A stretch of 64,000 nt of DNA, taken from Streptomyces sp. NBC_01237. Lineage in GTDB: Bacteria > Actinomycetota > Actinomycetes > Streptomycetales > Streptomycetaceae. The DNA is taken from assembly GCF_035917275.1 (NCBI RefSeq), contig NZ_CP108510.1, forward strand, positions 124,001 through 188,000, given 5' to 3'. Under the pieces are notes generated by a model. That model was given only the letters and a program-made list of their open reading frames with translations. It ran no database searches and was not told where the DNA came from. The translations under genes were made by a program, and so were the position numbers. Below are positions 8,862 to 17,709 of the stretch, one piece after another; the first letter of the stretch is position 1, and each line of letters opens with the position of its first letter.

Positions 8862-8881
8862 ACTATAGGTCACTCGACCTA
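8862..8881 (-). promoter_or_regulatory. Leaderless promoter with TetR-type operator
   Basis: On the minus strand TATAGT (8862-8867) is a -10 element ending 7 nt before the ATG at 8854. Overlapping it is the perfect palindrome TAGGTC-ACTC-GACCTA (8866-8881). The position over the -10 fits repression by the TetR protein encoded at the end of the same operon. Confidence 0.65.
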
Positions 8882-9652
8882 AAAACCGGACATGCCCGCT
8901 CCCGCCCGGCCCCGAAGCAGGTGAACGCGTCGCCCGAGCACGAGGCCCGGCCCGCGGGTACGCAGCGGTGCGCGGTCTGGAAGTCGGTGACGCAGCAGGA
9001 GCCCTGGATATGCCACGGCCCCACCAGCGAGGGGAGGCTGGTGGGGCCGGGTGGCTCCAGCAGGCCGGGGGAAGTGCCTGCTTGAACTCGGGTCATACGT
9101 CTGGTGCCCGCGGCTGCGGAGAGTATGCGCACGGCGGCCGGAAAATGGGGGCGGGGGCACCGGGGCTCCCTGGCCGGCCGTGCGGTTCCCTCGCTGCGCA
9201 CGGATGGGAGGCTGTCCGCGCTGCGCTCCCCCGGGTTCGGCCGGTGCCCGAACCGAAAGATCACCTCACGGGCGAAGGTACATGGCCGCCCCATCGTCGC
9301 AGACAGACAGATCCAGGAGGAGAACGGGCCGGGCCACGCTCCCGAGGCAGCGGCATGACACGAGGAGGGACGGCGAGCCCTCGCTCCCTCGGCCGCTTCC
9401 CCGCCTCAACGTCGCGGGGCAAGCATTGGCCGCGGTGCCACCCGGGCCGGGCACGGGGAACGTGCTGAGCTGCTGGTGCAGCTGGGGTGGTGGCGGTGAC
9501 GGGACTGGGCGAATCTGCGGCTGCCCCGGGTGACCGGCGGAGACGCGGGTGGTCGGCCGAGAGCGTGGCGGGACCGGTCGCGCCCGCTACGGCAGCAGCG
9601 CCCCGATACGACAGCAGGGTCCGGTGCGGTGCCGCCCGGCGGCGGCGGTGCG
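8882..9652. other. Long stretch without a clear gene
   Basis: About 770 bp. It contains a strong hairpin (9016-9049) and two Cys-rich open frames of doubtful status: a minus-strand frame around 8880-9030 and a plus-strand frame ending at 9533 whose last 22 residues include four cysteines and six consecutive-region glycines. Neither has a good ribosome-binding site or partner genes. Otherwise nothing is recognised. Confidence 0.4.
9016..9049. terminator. Hairpin with 12-bp perfect stem
   Basis: Arms CGGCCCCACCAG and CTGGTGGGGCCG enclose a 10-nt G-rich loop. Such a stem would stop transcription in either direction. No annotated gene ends just beside it; the nearest minus-strand gene ends at 9653, so it may serve an unrecognised transcript. 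Confidence 0.6.
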
Positions 9653-9868
9653 TCAGCTCTGTGCGGTGTCGTCGCCCGCCTGCCCTGCGTCCCCGGCTAC
9701 GCCTGCCTTCTCGCGCATCTTGCGCACCAGCTCCGCCTTCTGGTCGGCCGCCCCCTGGCGGTCGAGGTTGCGGTGCGGACCGTTGTTCTGCCGCTCGGCG
9801 CGGGACAGCCTCTTGCGCTGGCCACCGCCCATGCCCACGGGGTTGTTGATGTTCTTGCTCACGGTCAT
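9653..9868 (-). CDS. DUF6243 family small basic protein
   Basis: 71 residues, highly charged, with the N-terminal signature M-T-V-S-K-N-I-N-N-P-V-G-M-G-G-G followed by R-K-R-L-S-R-A-E-R-Q-N-N-G-P-H-R-N. This matches DUF6243, a short protein found widely in Streptomyces, of unknown function. No membrane helix or signal. The ATG is preceded by GGGAGAA at a 3-4 nt spacing. Monocistronic. Confidence 0.85.
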   Translation of the reverse strand: MTVSKNINNPVGMGGGQRKRLSRAERQNNGPHRNLDRQGAADQKAELVRKMREKAGVAGDAGQAGDDTAQS

Positions 9869-10065
9869 GGGTTCTCCCGAAATGATGTGAAGTGATCTAC
9901 GGATTCATCGGTGGGGGACGGGCGGCGACGTCGAAGGACGTCAGCAGGGGCCCATCACACTCTCACTCGTAAATCGGCGCCTGGAAGAACATAACAACGA
10001 CGTTACCCGGTTCCGTCGGCCCCGCACACCAACCTTCTCGCCGCCCCGGCGTCGGCCGGACGTCG

Positions 10066-10083
10066 GCCCGGCTTCGGCCGGGC
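10066..10083. terminator. UUCG-loop hairpin
   Basis: GCCCGGC and GCCGGGC flank a TTCG tetraloop, a very stable small hairpin. It lies about 60 nt beyond the stop of the minus-strand DUF5959 gene and probably ends its transcript. Confidence 0.55.
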
Positions 10084-10144
10084 GGCGGCCGGGCGTCCAG
10101 GTCCTGGTCCGCCAAACGACATCCCTGAACTCGTACAGCAGGTT

Positions 10145-10627
10145 TCAGTGGATCCCGGCCCGTCGCTCCGGTCTGCTGCGCCGCCAGGATCGCGGATCGG
10201 GCGCTGACAGCATCGGCACCCAGTGGTTCATCACCTGGTTCAGGCGTTGCCGGTGATCCGCAATCCAGTCATCCGGCGGGACGAGCGGCACACGTACGGT
10301 GACCATGGAGCCTGATTCGTCCTCTATGACCACTTCCGGACAGTCGCGCTCGCCGGTGAGCTGGAGGGAAATGGACGGACCCCTGTCCCATTCCATCCAT
10401 ACGACGTCCTCACCGGCGTCAAGCCTGTTCAGCGCGCCCGCCCAGCTATCCAGTTTCGAGGCGGACAGCACCAAGTGGATACGGCCTGACACGAACGGCG
10501 TCCTGACCACTATCTCGGCGTCGAGCCCTGCGCTCCACCTAGGATCACGCCCCAGAACACTGACGGTGACGCTGTTCCCCTCGTCATCGGCGAGCGCGAT
10601 GAGCTCCCTCGGAGCGACGTCACCCAT
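10145..10627 (-). CDS. DUF5959 family protein
   Basis: 160 residues. The sequence opens E-L-I-A-L-A-D-D-E-G-N-S-V-T-V-S-V-L-G-R and continues with a beta-rich domain containing F-V-S-G-R-I-H-L-V-L-S and L-D-A-G-E-D-V-V-W-M-E-W, the pattern of DUF5959, a Streptomyces family of unknown function that often lies near variable or immunity-type loci. AAGGG lies 5 nt upstream of the ATG. No neighbour suggests a partner. Confidence 0.75.
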   Translation of the reverse strand: MGDVAPRELIALADDEGNSVTVSVLGRDPRWSAGLDAEIVVRTPFVSGRIHLVLSASKLDSWAGALNRLDAGEDVVWMEWDRGPSISLQLTGERDCPEVVIEDESGSMVTVRVPLVPPDDWIADHRQRLNQVMNHWVPMLSAPDPRSWRRSRPERRAGIH

Positions 10628-10984
10628 AACTGCCCTTTCATCGGGGAGTACCGAGAGATCGTCGCTCTGTCAGGAGTGCATCCGCCACCCCATTTCGCAG
10701 TCGGCCCCACCCAGTTCGGTCGTCCGCGCCGACGGCATCGTGTTCGGGCCGAGGCCAGGCCGAAGCCCGTGGGTCGACGACTTGGCTGTCAGGACGCCTG
10801 CGGCCAACGCGCGTTCAGGAACGCCGAGCCGTGCGCTTCTGCCTCGACTCCGGTCTGCCCGCTCGCGCATCGCAGGGCGGGCCGAGTGGGTTCCGGGGAC
10901 CGCCGCGTTGCGGCATGAGGCCCCTGTTGCGCGAAATGGGCGGAAGGAATCCGTCCGCCGTGATCAGTGGCTAATGTCCGTCGC
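10628..10984. other. Gene-less stretch with leaderless promoter at its right end
   Basis: About 360 bp between divergent genes. TAATGT at 10972-10977 ends 7 nt before the ATG at 10985, consistent with a leaderless mRNA. Nothing else is recognised. Confidence 0.45.
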
Positions 10985-11485
10985 ATGACACACATGCGGA
11001 AGATACGGGCTCGACGCGTGGGGGTGGCGCTGGTCGGTGCGGCGGCCGCCGTGGTGCTGGGTGTGGGCGGGGCGATTGCCGTGGCCGACCAGGACGGTGG
11101 ACCGGCCGGCCCGACGCCCGTGCCCTCCGCGACCCCCGCCCCCGGAAGCGGCGGTGTCTCGGGGGGCGCGGACTCGGGCGGTACGGACTCGGGCGGTACG
11201 GATACGGGCGGTACGGACAGCGGTTCTGTCAGCGGATCGGGCGGCACCGACGTTGGCAGCTCCGACGGTTCGGGCACTGGAGGTTCGGCGGGTTCGGACG
11301 GGGGCCCGTCCCAGACTCCGGTCCCTACGAACGGGCCCACAACAGGTCCCACGGCACCGGCAAGCTTGGACGACCTGGCGGAGCGTATCGACGGCCTGGA
11401 AAGAAAGGTGGACGAATTGCCCACGAAGAAGGAGCTGGCTGATGCCCTCCGCGCGTTCGCCGATGAATTGGACCAGCAGGACTGA
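10985..11485 (+). CDS. Exported or membrane-anchored Gly/Ser-rich protein
   Basis: 166 residues. A basic N-terminus and one hydrophobic segment (V-G-V-A-L-V-G-A-A-A-A-V-V-L-G-V-G-G) form a signal peptide or anchor. Residues about 38-118 are low complexity, with repeats of S-G-G-T-D and runs rich in Gly, Ser and Pro, as in cell-wall spacers. The C-terminus is a charged helix (L-D-D-L-A-E-R-I-D-G-L-E-R-K-V-D-E-L) that could form a coiled coil. Start at 10985 is supported by the -10 element 7 nt upstream; ATG 10994 is an alternative. Function unknown. Confidence 0.65.
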   Translation: MTHMRKIRARRVGVALVGAAAAVVLGVGGAIAVADQDGGPAGPTPVPSATPAPGSGGVSGGADSGGTDSGGTDTGGTDSGSVSGSGGTDVGSSDGSGTGGSAGSDGGPSQTPVPTNGPTTGPTAPASLDDLAERIDGLERKVDELPTKKELADALRAFADELDQQD

Positions 11486-11604
11486 TCCAACGGCAGCGCC
11501 GGCATGGGGTCGATGTCGACCATCGTCACGCTCACCTTTCCCGGGTGATGAAAGCGACGAGTTCGTGGTCAGTCCTGGCACGGAAGCCCGCTCGGTGTAT
11601 GACC

Positions 11605-12422
11605 TCAGGCAAGAAGGTTGTGCAGTCGGGCGGCTTGCCGCTCGGTCGTTCCCGGTGGGTTACGGGGTGGCTGCGGGTCTCCGAAGGACAGGAGGAACAG
11701 CCATACGAGCCCAGCAGTTTGCGGCATTCCGACAGCCGAGCGCGTTCGGCAGTATTGAGGTCGAACAAGCTCAGGAATGTCTCTGCGGCGAGGGGCGGAC
11801 CAACCCAGGCAGCCACATGTTCCGTGATCTCCGCCAGCTCGAAGGGTCGGTCGCTGAGACCGGAGTCCTCGAAGTCGACCACCCGCACGCGGGTACCGTC
11901 CCACAGATAGTTGGCGAGGTTGCCGTCCCCCGGGCCGAAAACCCTCGGGACGTCCGGCCTGCCGACTCGTTCCATATCCGAACGGGCCAGCCATTCAAGG
12001 CCGCGGTCCATGGCCACGCCCACCTCCCCGTCGACCCGCGAACGAACCTGCGGCACCCAGGCACGGATCTGGGCGATGAGTTGATGCTGCCGGCCAGGCC
12101 GGACGGGGACCTCAGCCAGAACATCCGCCGGCACAGCCGCGTACAGCTCACTCACTGCCGCGACCAGAGCCCTGAGCTGCTGATCGCTGAGCACCTTTCC
12201 CCGCAGCGGCTCACCCGGCAGTCGCGACATCACCACCACCGGGTGCTCCGCCTCAAGGTCCGCGCTGTGAGGAACCGGGGCCAACCCCGGTGCATGTGCG
12301 GCAAGCAGCGTCAGCGCACGCCACTCACGCTCGCACTCTCCGCGATTCTCACGCTTGAACCTCTTGATCACGTGGTCGGACCGGAGCTCGACAGCATGAG
12401 TACTCCATGGGACGGATGTCAT
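11605..12422 (-). pseudogene. Aminoglycoside phosphotransferase-like gene with a frameshift
   Basis: The N-terminal two thirds are intact: a kinase N-lobe (H-V-I-K-R-F-K-R), the catalytic loop reading G-P-G-D-G-N-L-A-N-Y-L and the metal site V-R-V-V-D-F-E-D-S-G. At about 11715 the frame is broken: the original frame goes to S-Y-G-C-S-S-C and an unrelated tail ending at 11532, while the next frame continues a sensible family C-terminus, W-L-F-L-L-S-F-G-D-P then R-N-P-P-G-T-T-E-R-Q-A-A-R-L, and stops at 11605. One missing base explains it. It is either a recent pseudogene or a sequencing error. H is replaced by G-P-G-D in the usual HxD loop position. Confidence 0.65.
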
Positions 12423-12532
12423 GAGACGCGATCTACCCAGCAGACGCACCGCCACCGCCACCTACTCGTTCTGGTGTCCAGAGAAACGGACCTGAGTAGC
12501 CCTTGGCGGCCAACGCGAAATTCCGGAATCCT

Positions 12533-12742
12533 CTATCGGAATTCAGTAAGAGCAGTAGCAATCCAGAAGAACCCGATAAGAATCATTCCTGCGCCGATCG
12601 CCCTAAAGGTGTTGACTGTTGCCGACCCCGGGTTCACGAAATCTGAGACGGATGCGAATATTCGACTCGCGAGGCTCCAGAAATTCCCCAAGAGGCAGGT
12701 GCCAAAAATAAGAACCAAGACTCCTACAGAGATGGCAAACAC
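12533..12742 (-). CDS. Small two-helix membrane protein in an AT-rich patch
   Basis: 69 residues with two hydrophobic helices (F-A-I-S-V-G-V-L-V-L-I-F-G-T and G-A-G-M-I-L-I-G-F-F-W-I-A) joined by a polar segment. GTG start at 12742 with GAAGGG 6 nt upstream, which strongly supports the start. The base composition (about 12500-12770) is clearly lower in GC than the surroundings, with codons such as ATT, TTT and AAA that are rare in Streptomyces, pointing to foreign origin. Similar tiny membrane proteins occur in actinomycetes but the role is unknown. Confidence 0.6.
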   Translation of the reverse strand: MFAISVGVLVLIFGTCLLGNFWSLASRIFASVSDFVNPGSATVNTFRAIGAGMILIGFFWIATALTEFR

Positions 12743-12884
12743 ACGAAACCCTTCGACAGGAGAACGGTGACGCCTGGAAAAACGCCCGCTTTGCGCATAG
12801 TTCCTCCCGCCGCTGCACGCGGCCCCCGGGTCGATGCAACTGTCGTCGTCGCAGCCATCGACGAGTGGCTATGACCCATGGCCG

Positions 12885-13406
12885 TCATGCGGCGGGATCC
12901 ACGTTCCAGGCTTCCGGCAAATCGCTGCCGCAGAAGACGCAGACGAAGTCGTCCTCGCGCACAATGTTGTGCTCCTGGCAGCCGGGACAGCGACGGAACA
13001 CCACTTCGTGGGTGAAGCCGGACGGACGCCCGAGCCCCATATCATCCAGAGCACGAGCGACTGCTGACCAGGAGATGACGTCCGGGCAGTACCCGGTTGA
13101 GTGGTTGCTGACGTCGCCCACTGCCCATCGGCCCGCCTCGCGGGTAAAGCTCATCTCCCCGGCGCTCAGGACCATTTCCCCGCCGGCACAGGCCACGTGT
13201 TCGCTTCGTCGCGGCGCCAGCCGAAGTACACCATCCGTGCCGACCACGAAGGCAAACGGTTCGACCAGCTCCTCTGCCGATCGCTCGGCGACCCAGCTGC
13301 CGAAGCCAGCCGCCGTATTGATCCGACAGCCGCCGCTGTCGGGCCGTACCGCAGCCTTCAGGTCGGCCGGTCCGACGTATCGGTAGCTCCGCCCTTGCAC
13401 ACTCAT
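12885..13406 (-). CDS. Hypothetical protein with C-terminal zinc ribbon
   Basis: 173 residues. The N-terminal part (Y-R-Y-V-G-P-A-D-L-K-A-A-V-R-P) is followed by a beta-rich domain with F-A-F-V-V-G-T-D-G-V-L-R-L-A. The C-terminus has a CPGC...CVFC pair of CxxC knuckles (about residues 134-160), a probable structural zinc site. ATG 13406 is chosen because TAAGTT (minus strand, 13414-13419) ends 7 nt upstream, giving a leaderless mRNA. Close in style to other Streptomyces hypotheticals; no function can be assigned. Confidence 0.65.
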   Translation of the reverse strand: MSVQGRSYRYVGPADLKAAVRPDSGGCRINTAAGFGSWVAERSAEELVEPFAFVVGTDGVLRLAPRRSEHVACAGGEMVLSAGEMSFTREAGRWAVGDVSNHSTGYCPDVISWSAVARALDDMGLGRPSGFTHEVVFRRCPGCQEHNIVREDDFVCVFCGSDLPEAWNVDPAA

Positions 13407-13419
13407 CCGAGCCAACTTA

Positions 13420-13819
13420 ATACTCGTAGTAGACGAAGCAGGAACCGTCGGCATCGAGCGCCATCCTGGTCATGAAGGTATCGACCCCCGGTATGACGAG
13501 CTGACGGCACTGCTCGCCCCACACCGCCAGGGGTCGGCTGATGCGAAATTACTCGTTGCCGAGTGGCAGTTCGATGGCGGGACTGCTACAGGGCGGACGG
13601 GGTGGACTACTGGGTTTCGTCGTCGTGGACACCTAGGTGGGGTCGACCACGAAACCCGCTGGTCAGAACGACTCCGGTGGACAGCCCGACACGCAACCCA
13701 CGGTGCGCTCCGCAGGTGCGAGGCCGTCCATGATCTTGGCGCTCGTCCGGGGGGTGAGGCTGTCCAGTGGTCTTGGCAGTGAAATGCGCTCGACCTGGTC
13801 ACCTCGTTGAAGAGACCCT
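13420..13819. other. Gene-less stretch, possibly decayed coding DNA
   Basis: About 400 bp. A plus-strand frame is open from the left to about 13793 but has no start and odd composition, and a minus-strand 54-codon frame (13663-13827) overlaps the start of the next gene. Neither is convincing. The stretch may be a remnant. Confidence 0.4.
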
Positions 13820-14371
13820 ATGGGCATGGAGTTTCTCTGCTACCACCGCGACAGGCCCGGCTCCCTGCCACTGCGCGACGAGCTACTGGAAGAGCATTGG
13901 TCATATATGGACCTATACGCAAAGGAAATGATCGCCCGAGGTCCAACCCTGGTCGGCGATACACCCACTGGCAGCGTGCACATCGTTGACCTGCCCGATC
14001 CCGTCGCCGCCCGCGCGTTCGCCTTCGATGAGCCCGGCTACCAGGCCGGCGTCTACCGGGACGTGCTGCTGCGACGGTGGCGCAACACGCTGGCGCGCAC
14101 CATGTGGGACTTCCCCGGCGGCCGGACCGGCGGCAACCGGTACCTGGTGATCGGCCTCGGCACGGGACAGGCCGCCGATCTCGCGGTGCCGCCCGACAGG
14201 GACGAGCTGATCGCCTACGGGCCACTGCTCTCCGATGACGGTGCCACCTGGCTGGGCACGGCGGCGTTGCTCCGGGCGCCGGACCCGGACACGGCACGCG
14301 CCGTCCTGACCCCGGAACGGTACGCCGACATCGAGGTGCACAACTGGCAGTTCGGCGGGCGGTCGTCATAA
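13820..14371 (+). CDS. YciI-family protein with two domains
   Basis: 183 residues. The N-terminal half is a classic YciI ferredoxin-like domain: Y-H-R-D-R-P-G-S-L then E-E-H-W-S-Y-M-D, with H-I-V-D-L-P-D-P and F-D-E-P-G-Y-Q-A-G-V-Y. The second half repeats the pattern (Y-L-V-I-G-L-G, then L-I-A-Y-G-P-L-L-S-D-D-G-A-T-W-L-G and A-L-L-R-A-P-D-P-D). YciI-like proteins include small lyases and dehalogenase-like enzymes, but most are uncharacterised. GAAGAG lies about 8 nt before ATG 13820; ATG 13826 is an alternative start. Confidence 0.85.
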   Translation: MGMEFLCYHRDRPGSLPLRDELLEEHWSYMDLYAKEMIARGPTLVGDTPTGSVHIVDLPDPVAARAFAFDEPGYQAGVYRDVLLRRWRNTLARTMWDFPGGRTGGNRYLVIGLGTGQAADLAVPPDRDELIAYGPLLSDDGATWLGTAALLRAPDPDTARAVLTPERYADIEVHNWQFGGRSS

Positions 14372-14559
14372 CCCCAGGACGTCCGGCCGGAGTCAGGGGC
14401 ACGAGAAGCCGTGCTCGTCGTCGGGAGCTCGGAAGCCTTCAGAATGCCGCAGGGGGCCGCACAGCGCCGGGACAGATCATGCGTGCCCGGAGGGCCACGG
14501 GGCCGCGCGGCGAGCGCTGCTCCCCGGTCGTGCGAATGCTGAGCGCCGGATCCACCGAA

Positions 14560-14844
14560 CTACAGCCCCGGGGCTAGGGCGGCCTGCTCAAGGTTGCCCT
14601 CGGCAGCAGCCCACCGGCAGGCCGACCCCACCATCGCCACCATGCCCTGCGGCAGGGAGTCCTCGTCGCCCTCCTGCCTCAGGGCCCGGCGCCCTTTGAA
14701 CGGCGGCTCCACCGCGTCCGGCCAGACGATCCGCTCCCTCACACAGCGCAGGATCGTGTTCTGGCTCAGGCCGAGTTGCCGGGCCACGGACCGCTCACTG
14801 TGTCCGGCGGCCGGCAATGCGTGAATGGTGGCGCCGTCGGCCAC
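14560..14844 (-). pseudogene. ISL3-type transposase N-terminal remnant
   Basis: The frame encodes A-T-I-H-A-L-P-A-A-G-H-S-E-R-S-V-A-R-Q-L-G-L followed by a helix-turn-helix continuation and F-K-G-R-R, which resembles the HTH segment that ISL3-family transposases carry between the zinc finger and the DDE domain. It lacks the rest of the protein on both sides. The downstream residues run into unrelated sequence. It is a fragment; inverted repeats were not found. Confidence 0.5.
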
Positions 14845-15045
14845 GCCGTCCGGTCCAGGCGTTGGGCCTGACAGCCGCGGTCCTGAACTCGCCGTCCCCG
14901 TCCATCAGCGCATCAGCGCACGAGTCCCACCAGCACTGCGGCCATCGGGTCAAGGACCGCCAGGCAGATGGGTATTCAGAGATCCACCCCCGTTGTACGA
15001 AGCGACATTTCGTGCCCTCCCCCACAGGCCCGTACGGTCGGATTC

Positions 15046-16497
15046 ATGGAGTGGATATTTGCGACGGCCGAGCAACTCGCAGCTGCCTTGCGTGCCGGTG
15101 AAGTGACCTCGGCGGAACTGACCGACGAGGCGATCGCCCGTATTGAACAGGGCGACGAGGGAATCAACGCGATCTGTGTGCCGGATTTCGACCGTGCACG
15201 GGCCGCCGCGCGCGGTGCCGACCGGGCGCGTGCCCGCGGTGAGGACCGGCCCCTGCTGGGTATTCCGGTGACGGTCAAGGAGTCGTACGACATTGCGGAG
15301 CTGCCCACGACCTGGGGCATGCCGCCGCACCGGAACTTCGTGCCGGCCGAGGACGCGGTGCAGGTGTCGCGGCTCAAGGCCGCGGGCGCGGTGGTGCTCG
15401 GCAAGACCAATGTGCCCGTGGGACTGCAGGACATACAGACCTTCAACGAGATCTACGGCACCACCAACAACCCGTGGGACCAATCTCGTACGTCGGGCGG
15501 ATCCTCCGGCGGCTCGGCGGCGGCCCTGGCGTCCGGATTCGGCGCGCTGTCCATCGGCTCCGACCTCGCCGGTTCATTGCGCACCCCCGCGCATTTCTGC
15601 GGCGTTTACGCGCACAAGCCGACACTCGGGCTGGCGGCGAGTCGCGGCATGGTCCCGCCGCCCGGGCCGGCCCTCCCGGTCGAGCAGGACCTCGCCGTCG
15701 TCGGTCCGATGGCGCGCTCCGCTCGCGACCTCACGCTGCTGCTCGACGTCATGGCCGGACCGGACCCGCTGACGCTCGGTGTGGCGCACCACGTGACGCT
15801 GCCGCCCGCGCGCCACGAACGGCTCAGCGACTTCCGGGTCCTGGTCCTCGACGAGCATCCGCTCATTCCGACCGGGTCCGCCGTGCGGGCGGGCGTCGAC
15901 CGGGTGGCCGACGCGCTTGTCGACGGCGGTGCCCGCGTCGAGCGGGACAGTCCGCTGCTGCCCGGTCTGGCCGAAGCCGCGGTGGTCTATACGCAGTTCC
16001 TGTTCTCCGGCTCCGTTGCACGTTTTCCCGTCGAGGCGTACGAGCAGTTGCAGGCGCACGTCGCCGGACTGAGCGCGGACGACCGGAGTCTCGATGCGAC
16101 GCGGCTGCGCGGCATGGTGTTCAGCCACCGCGACTGGATCGAGACGAACAGGCTTCGCGAGCTCCACCGCCATGGCTGGCGGCAGTTCTTCGCCGAGTTC
16201 GACGCCGTGGTGTGTCCCATCACACCCACTCCCGCGTTCCCGCACGACCACGATCCCGACCTGCTGAAACGTCGGATCGACATCGACGGCGTCGAGTACC
16301 CGTACTTCGACCAGCTCGTCTGGGCCGGTCTGGCCACTATGCCCGGTCTGCCCGCCACCGCTGTTCCAGCGGGCCGGTCGCCCGAGGGTCTGCCGGTGGG
16401 AGTGCAGCTCATCGGCCCGATGTTCGAGGACCGCACCCCGCTGAGGCTGGCCGAACTGCTTGAGCAGAAGATCGGTGGCTTCCAGGCACCGAAGTAG
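15046..16497 (+). CDS. Amidase (amidase signature family)
   Basis: 483 residues. The signature Ser-cisSer-Lys triad is visible: Lys78 in V-T-V-K-E-S-Y-D, the cis-Ser in T-S-G-G-S-S-G-G-S (about 150-158), and the nucleophile Ser177 in G-S-D-L-A-G-S-L-R. These enzymes hydrolyse amides to carboxylic acid and ammonia in the cytoplasm; relatives include Glu-tRNA amidotransferase subunit A and fatty-amide hydrolases. The substrate is not evident. ATG 15046 is preferred over the open frame back to 14968 because TACGGT at 15033-15038 ends 7 nt upstream (leaderless). Monocistronic. Confidence 0.9.
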   Translation: MEWIFATAEQLAAALRAGEVTSAELTDEAIARIEQGDEGINAICVPDFDRARAAARGADRARARGEDRPLLGIPVTVKESYDIAELPTTWGMPPHRNFVPAEDAVQVSRLKAAGAVVLGKTNVPVGLQDIQTFNEIYGTTNNPWDQSRTSGGSSGGSAAALASGFGALSIGSDLAGSLRTPAHFCGVYAHKPTLGLAASRGMVPPPGPALPVEQDLAVVGPMARSARDLTLLLDVMAGPDPLTLGVAHHVTLPPARHERLSDFRVLVLDEHPLIPTGSAVRAGVDRVADALVDGGARVERDSPLLPGLAEAAVVYTQFLFSGSVARFPVEAYEQLQAHVAGLSADDRSLDATRLRGMVFSHRDWIETNRLRELHRHGWRQFFAEFDAVVCPITPTPAFPHDHDPDLLKRRIDIDGVEYPYFDQLVWAGLATMPGLPATAVPAGRSPEGLPVGVQLIGPMFEDRTPLRLAELLEQKIGGFQAPK

Positions 16498-17388
16498 GGT
16501 GTACCACCCGGGTATCCGTCGAAGGCACGGTGCGGATCACGACGAGATCCTCCGAAGGAACCGGGACGGCACAGCACACGTACCGACATCGGCCGGAACG
16601 GGGACGCCCGATGAGCGTGGAGCCACGTCCCTGCGGGCGAGGTGGACGAGTTCGTCGCGCGGCTGAAGCCGGAGGCACCACTCAGCCTGCGGGAACGGCC
16701 ACTCGCCCGCAGGACGAATCCATCGACGCCGTTCTCGCATCTGGGGCTGCCGGAGCCCGATCTGCTGGCGAGGGTCCGCGAGGGGTCAGGTGTGCGCGCC
16801 GTGTGAGGACAACCTCAACTGGCTGAAGGTCGCGGTGGTCCAGGTCGACGACCGCACCAGCCGGGTCCATCTCAGCGGCGTCGACTGAGCACCGGCCGGT
16901 GAGCGGCCGTCACGCCAGGCCCCCGCACGGCGTCTCCGACGTGATGGCGCAGGGGGTCGAGGACTTTCGCGGCCGACGCGGGGAAGCGGTCCGCGTACGG
17001 CTGCCCGCTCACCGGCGTCTTCCCCGCGGCTCCGCCGTGTCGATGGACTCGCTGGCTTCGTAGCCGGAGACGACGAACCCTGTACGAGGTCGTCCAGGAG
17101 TGGCAGGGCCGCCTCGCCCACGCCCCGGCCATCGACGGGCGCAGCCCTCCACTCCCGCTCGAGAAGGCCGGCAACCGGACTCGCGGTGTTCCCTTGCCAC
17201 GGTGGTGGATCGTGGTCGGTCAGCCGAAGCACCGTAGGTCTCACCTGCGGCTTCGACCGGGCGCAGCTCGATGGTCGTCACCGGGACGCCACGCCGTCCG
17301 TCACCAGCAGCGCGCACGCGCGGACGCCCAACAGCCCAGGCTGCTTCAGTGCCGTGCGCCGAGCCGCGGCGTGCGCCGTTCCAACCGG
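16498..17388. other. Gene-less stretch with decayed coding fragments
   Basis: About 890 bp with no continuous gene. Short protein-like pieces appear in several frames, for example plus-strand E-D-N-L-N-W-L-K-V-A-V-V-Q-V-D-D ending in a stop at about 16888, and V-Q-E-W-Q-G-R-L-A-H-A-P near 17090. They look like remnants of one or two genes broken by frameshifts. No transposase or repeat recognised. Confidence 0.45.
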
Positions 17389-17709
17389 TCACATACCGGT
17401 GATGTCCCGGGCCCTCTTCAGCACGGAGCCGAGCTTGTCCACTGCGGCGTCGTGCCGCCTCGCGCTCGCCGCCCGGTCCGCCGGTACCAGCCGCTCGGCA
17501 GCCTGCACGGCGTAGGCATCAGGGTCGCCGAAAGCAGTCCGCGGGTGCTCTCCCGTATCCGCGCAGTGTGTCGTGACTTCCTTGACCGCCTGGAGCACCA
17601 CTGCCCGGTCCACGCCCGGCTGCATGGCCAGCCGTACCTGGAAGCGAGCCATCCACTTTTCGCGGTCCTTCTCCCTCGCCGCGTCCGTTGTCAGGTCCTT
17701 CTTCGCCAC
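17389..17709 (-). CDS. Small HAAS-like helical protein
   Basis: 106 residues, all helical, charged. It contains R-F-Q-V-R-L-A-M-Q-P-G-V-D-R-A-V-V-L-Q-A-V and then T-A-F-G-D-P-D-A-Y-A-V-Q-A-A-E-R-L, which recalls the end of HAAS domains (an F-G-D-P-x-x-Y-A motif) that accompany PadR-type regulators. No such regulator is adjacent. The start GTG at 17709 sits just after GGGAGGG. Function unknown. Confidence 0.6.
   Translation of the reverse strand: MAKKDLTTDAAREKDREKWMARFQVRLAMQPGVDRAVVLQAVKEVTTHCADTGEHPRTAFGDPDAYAVQAAERLVPADRAASARRHDAAVDKLGSVLKRARDITGM

Noticed and set aside
7649..9085. Very long plus-strand open frame across the saccharopine-dehydrogenase-like gene
   Set aside because: It is antisense to a well-supported gene, has high-GC shadow composition (Arg, Gly, Pro) and no family features.
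8863..9160. Minus-strand Cys-rich frame resembling a secreted peptide (Q-G-S-C-C-V-T-D-F and more)
   Set aside because: The strong hairpin at 9016-9049 lies within it, the start is unsupported and no family is recognised.
13663..13827. A 54-codon minus-strand frame ending in a Cys-containing tail
   Set aside because: Its start overlaps the start of the YciI gene on the other strand by several bases, there is no ribosome-binding site, and no partner genes suggest a peptide product.
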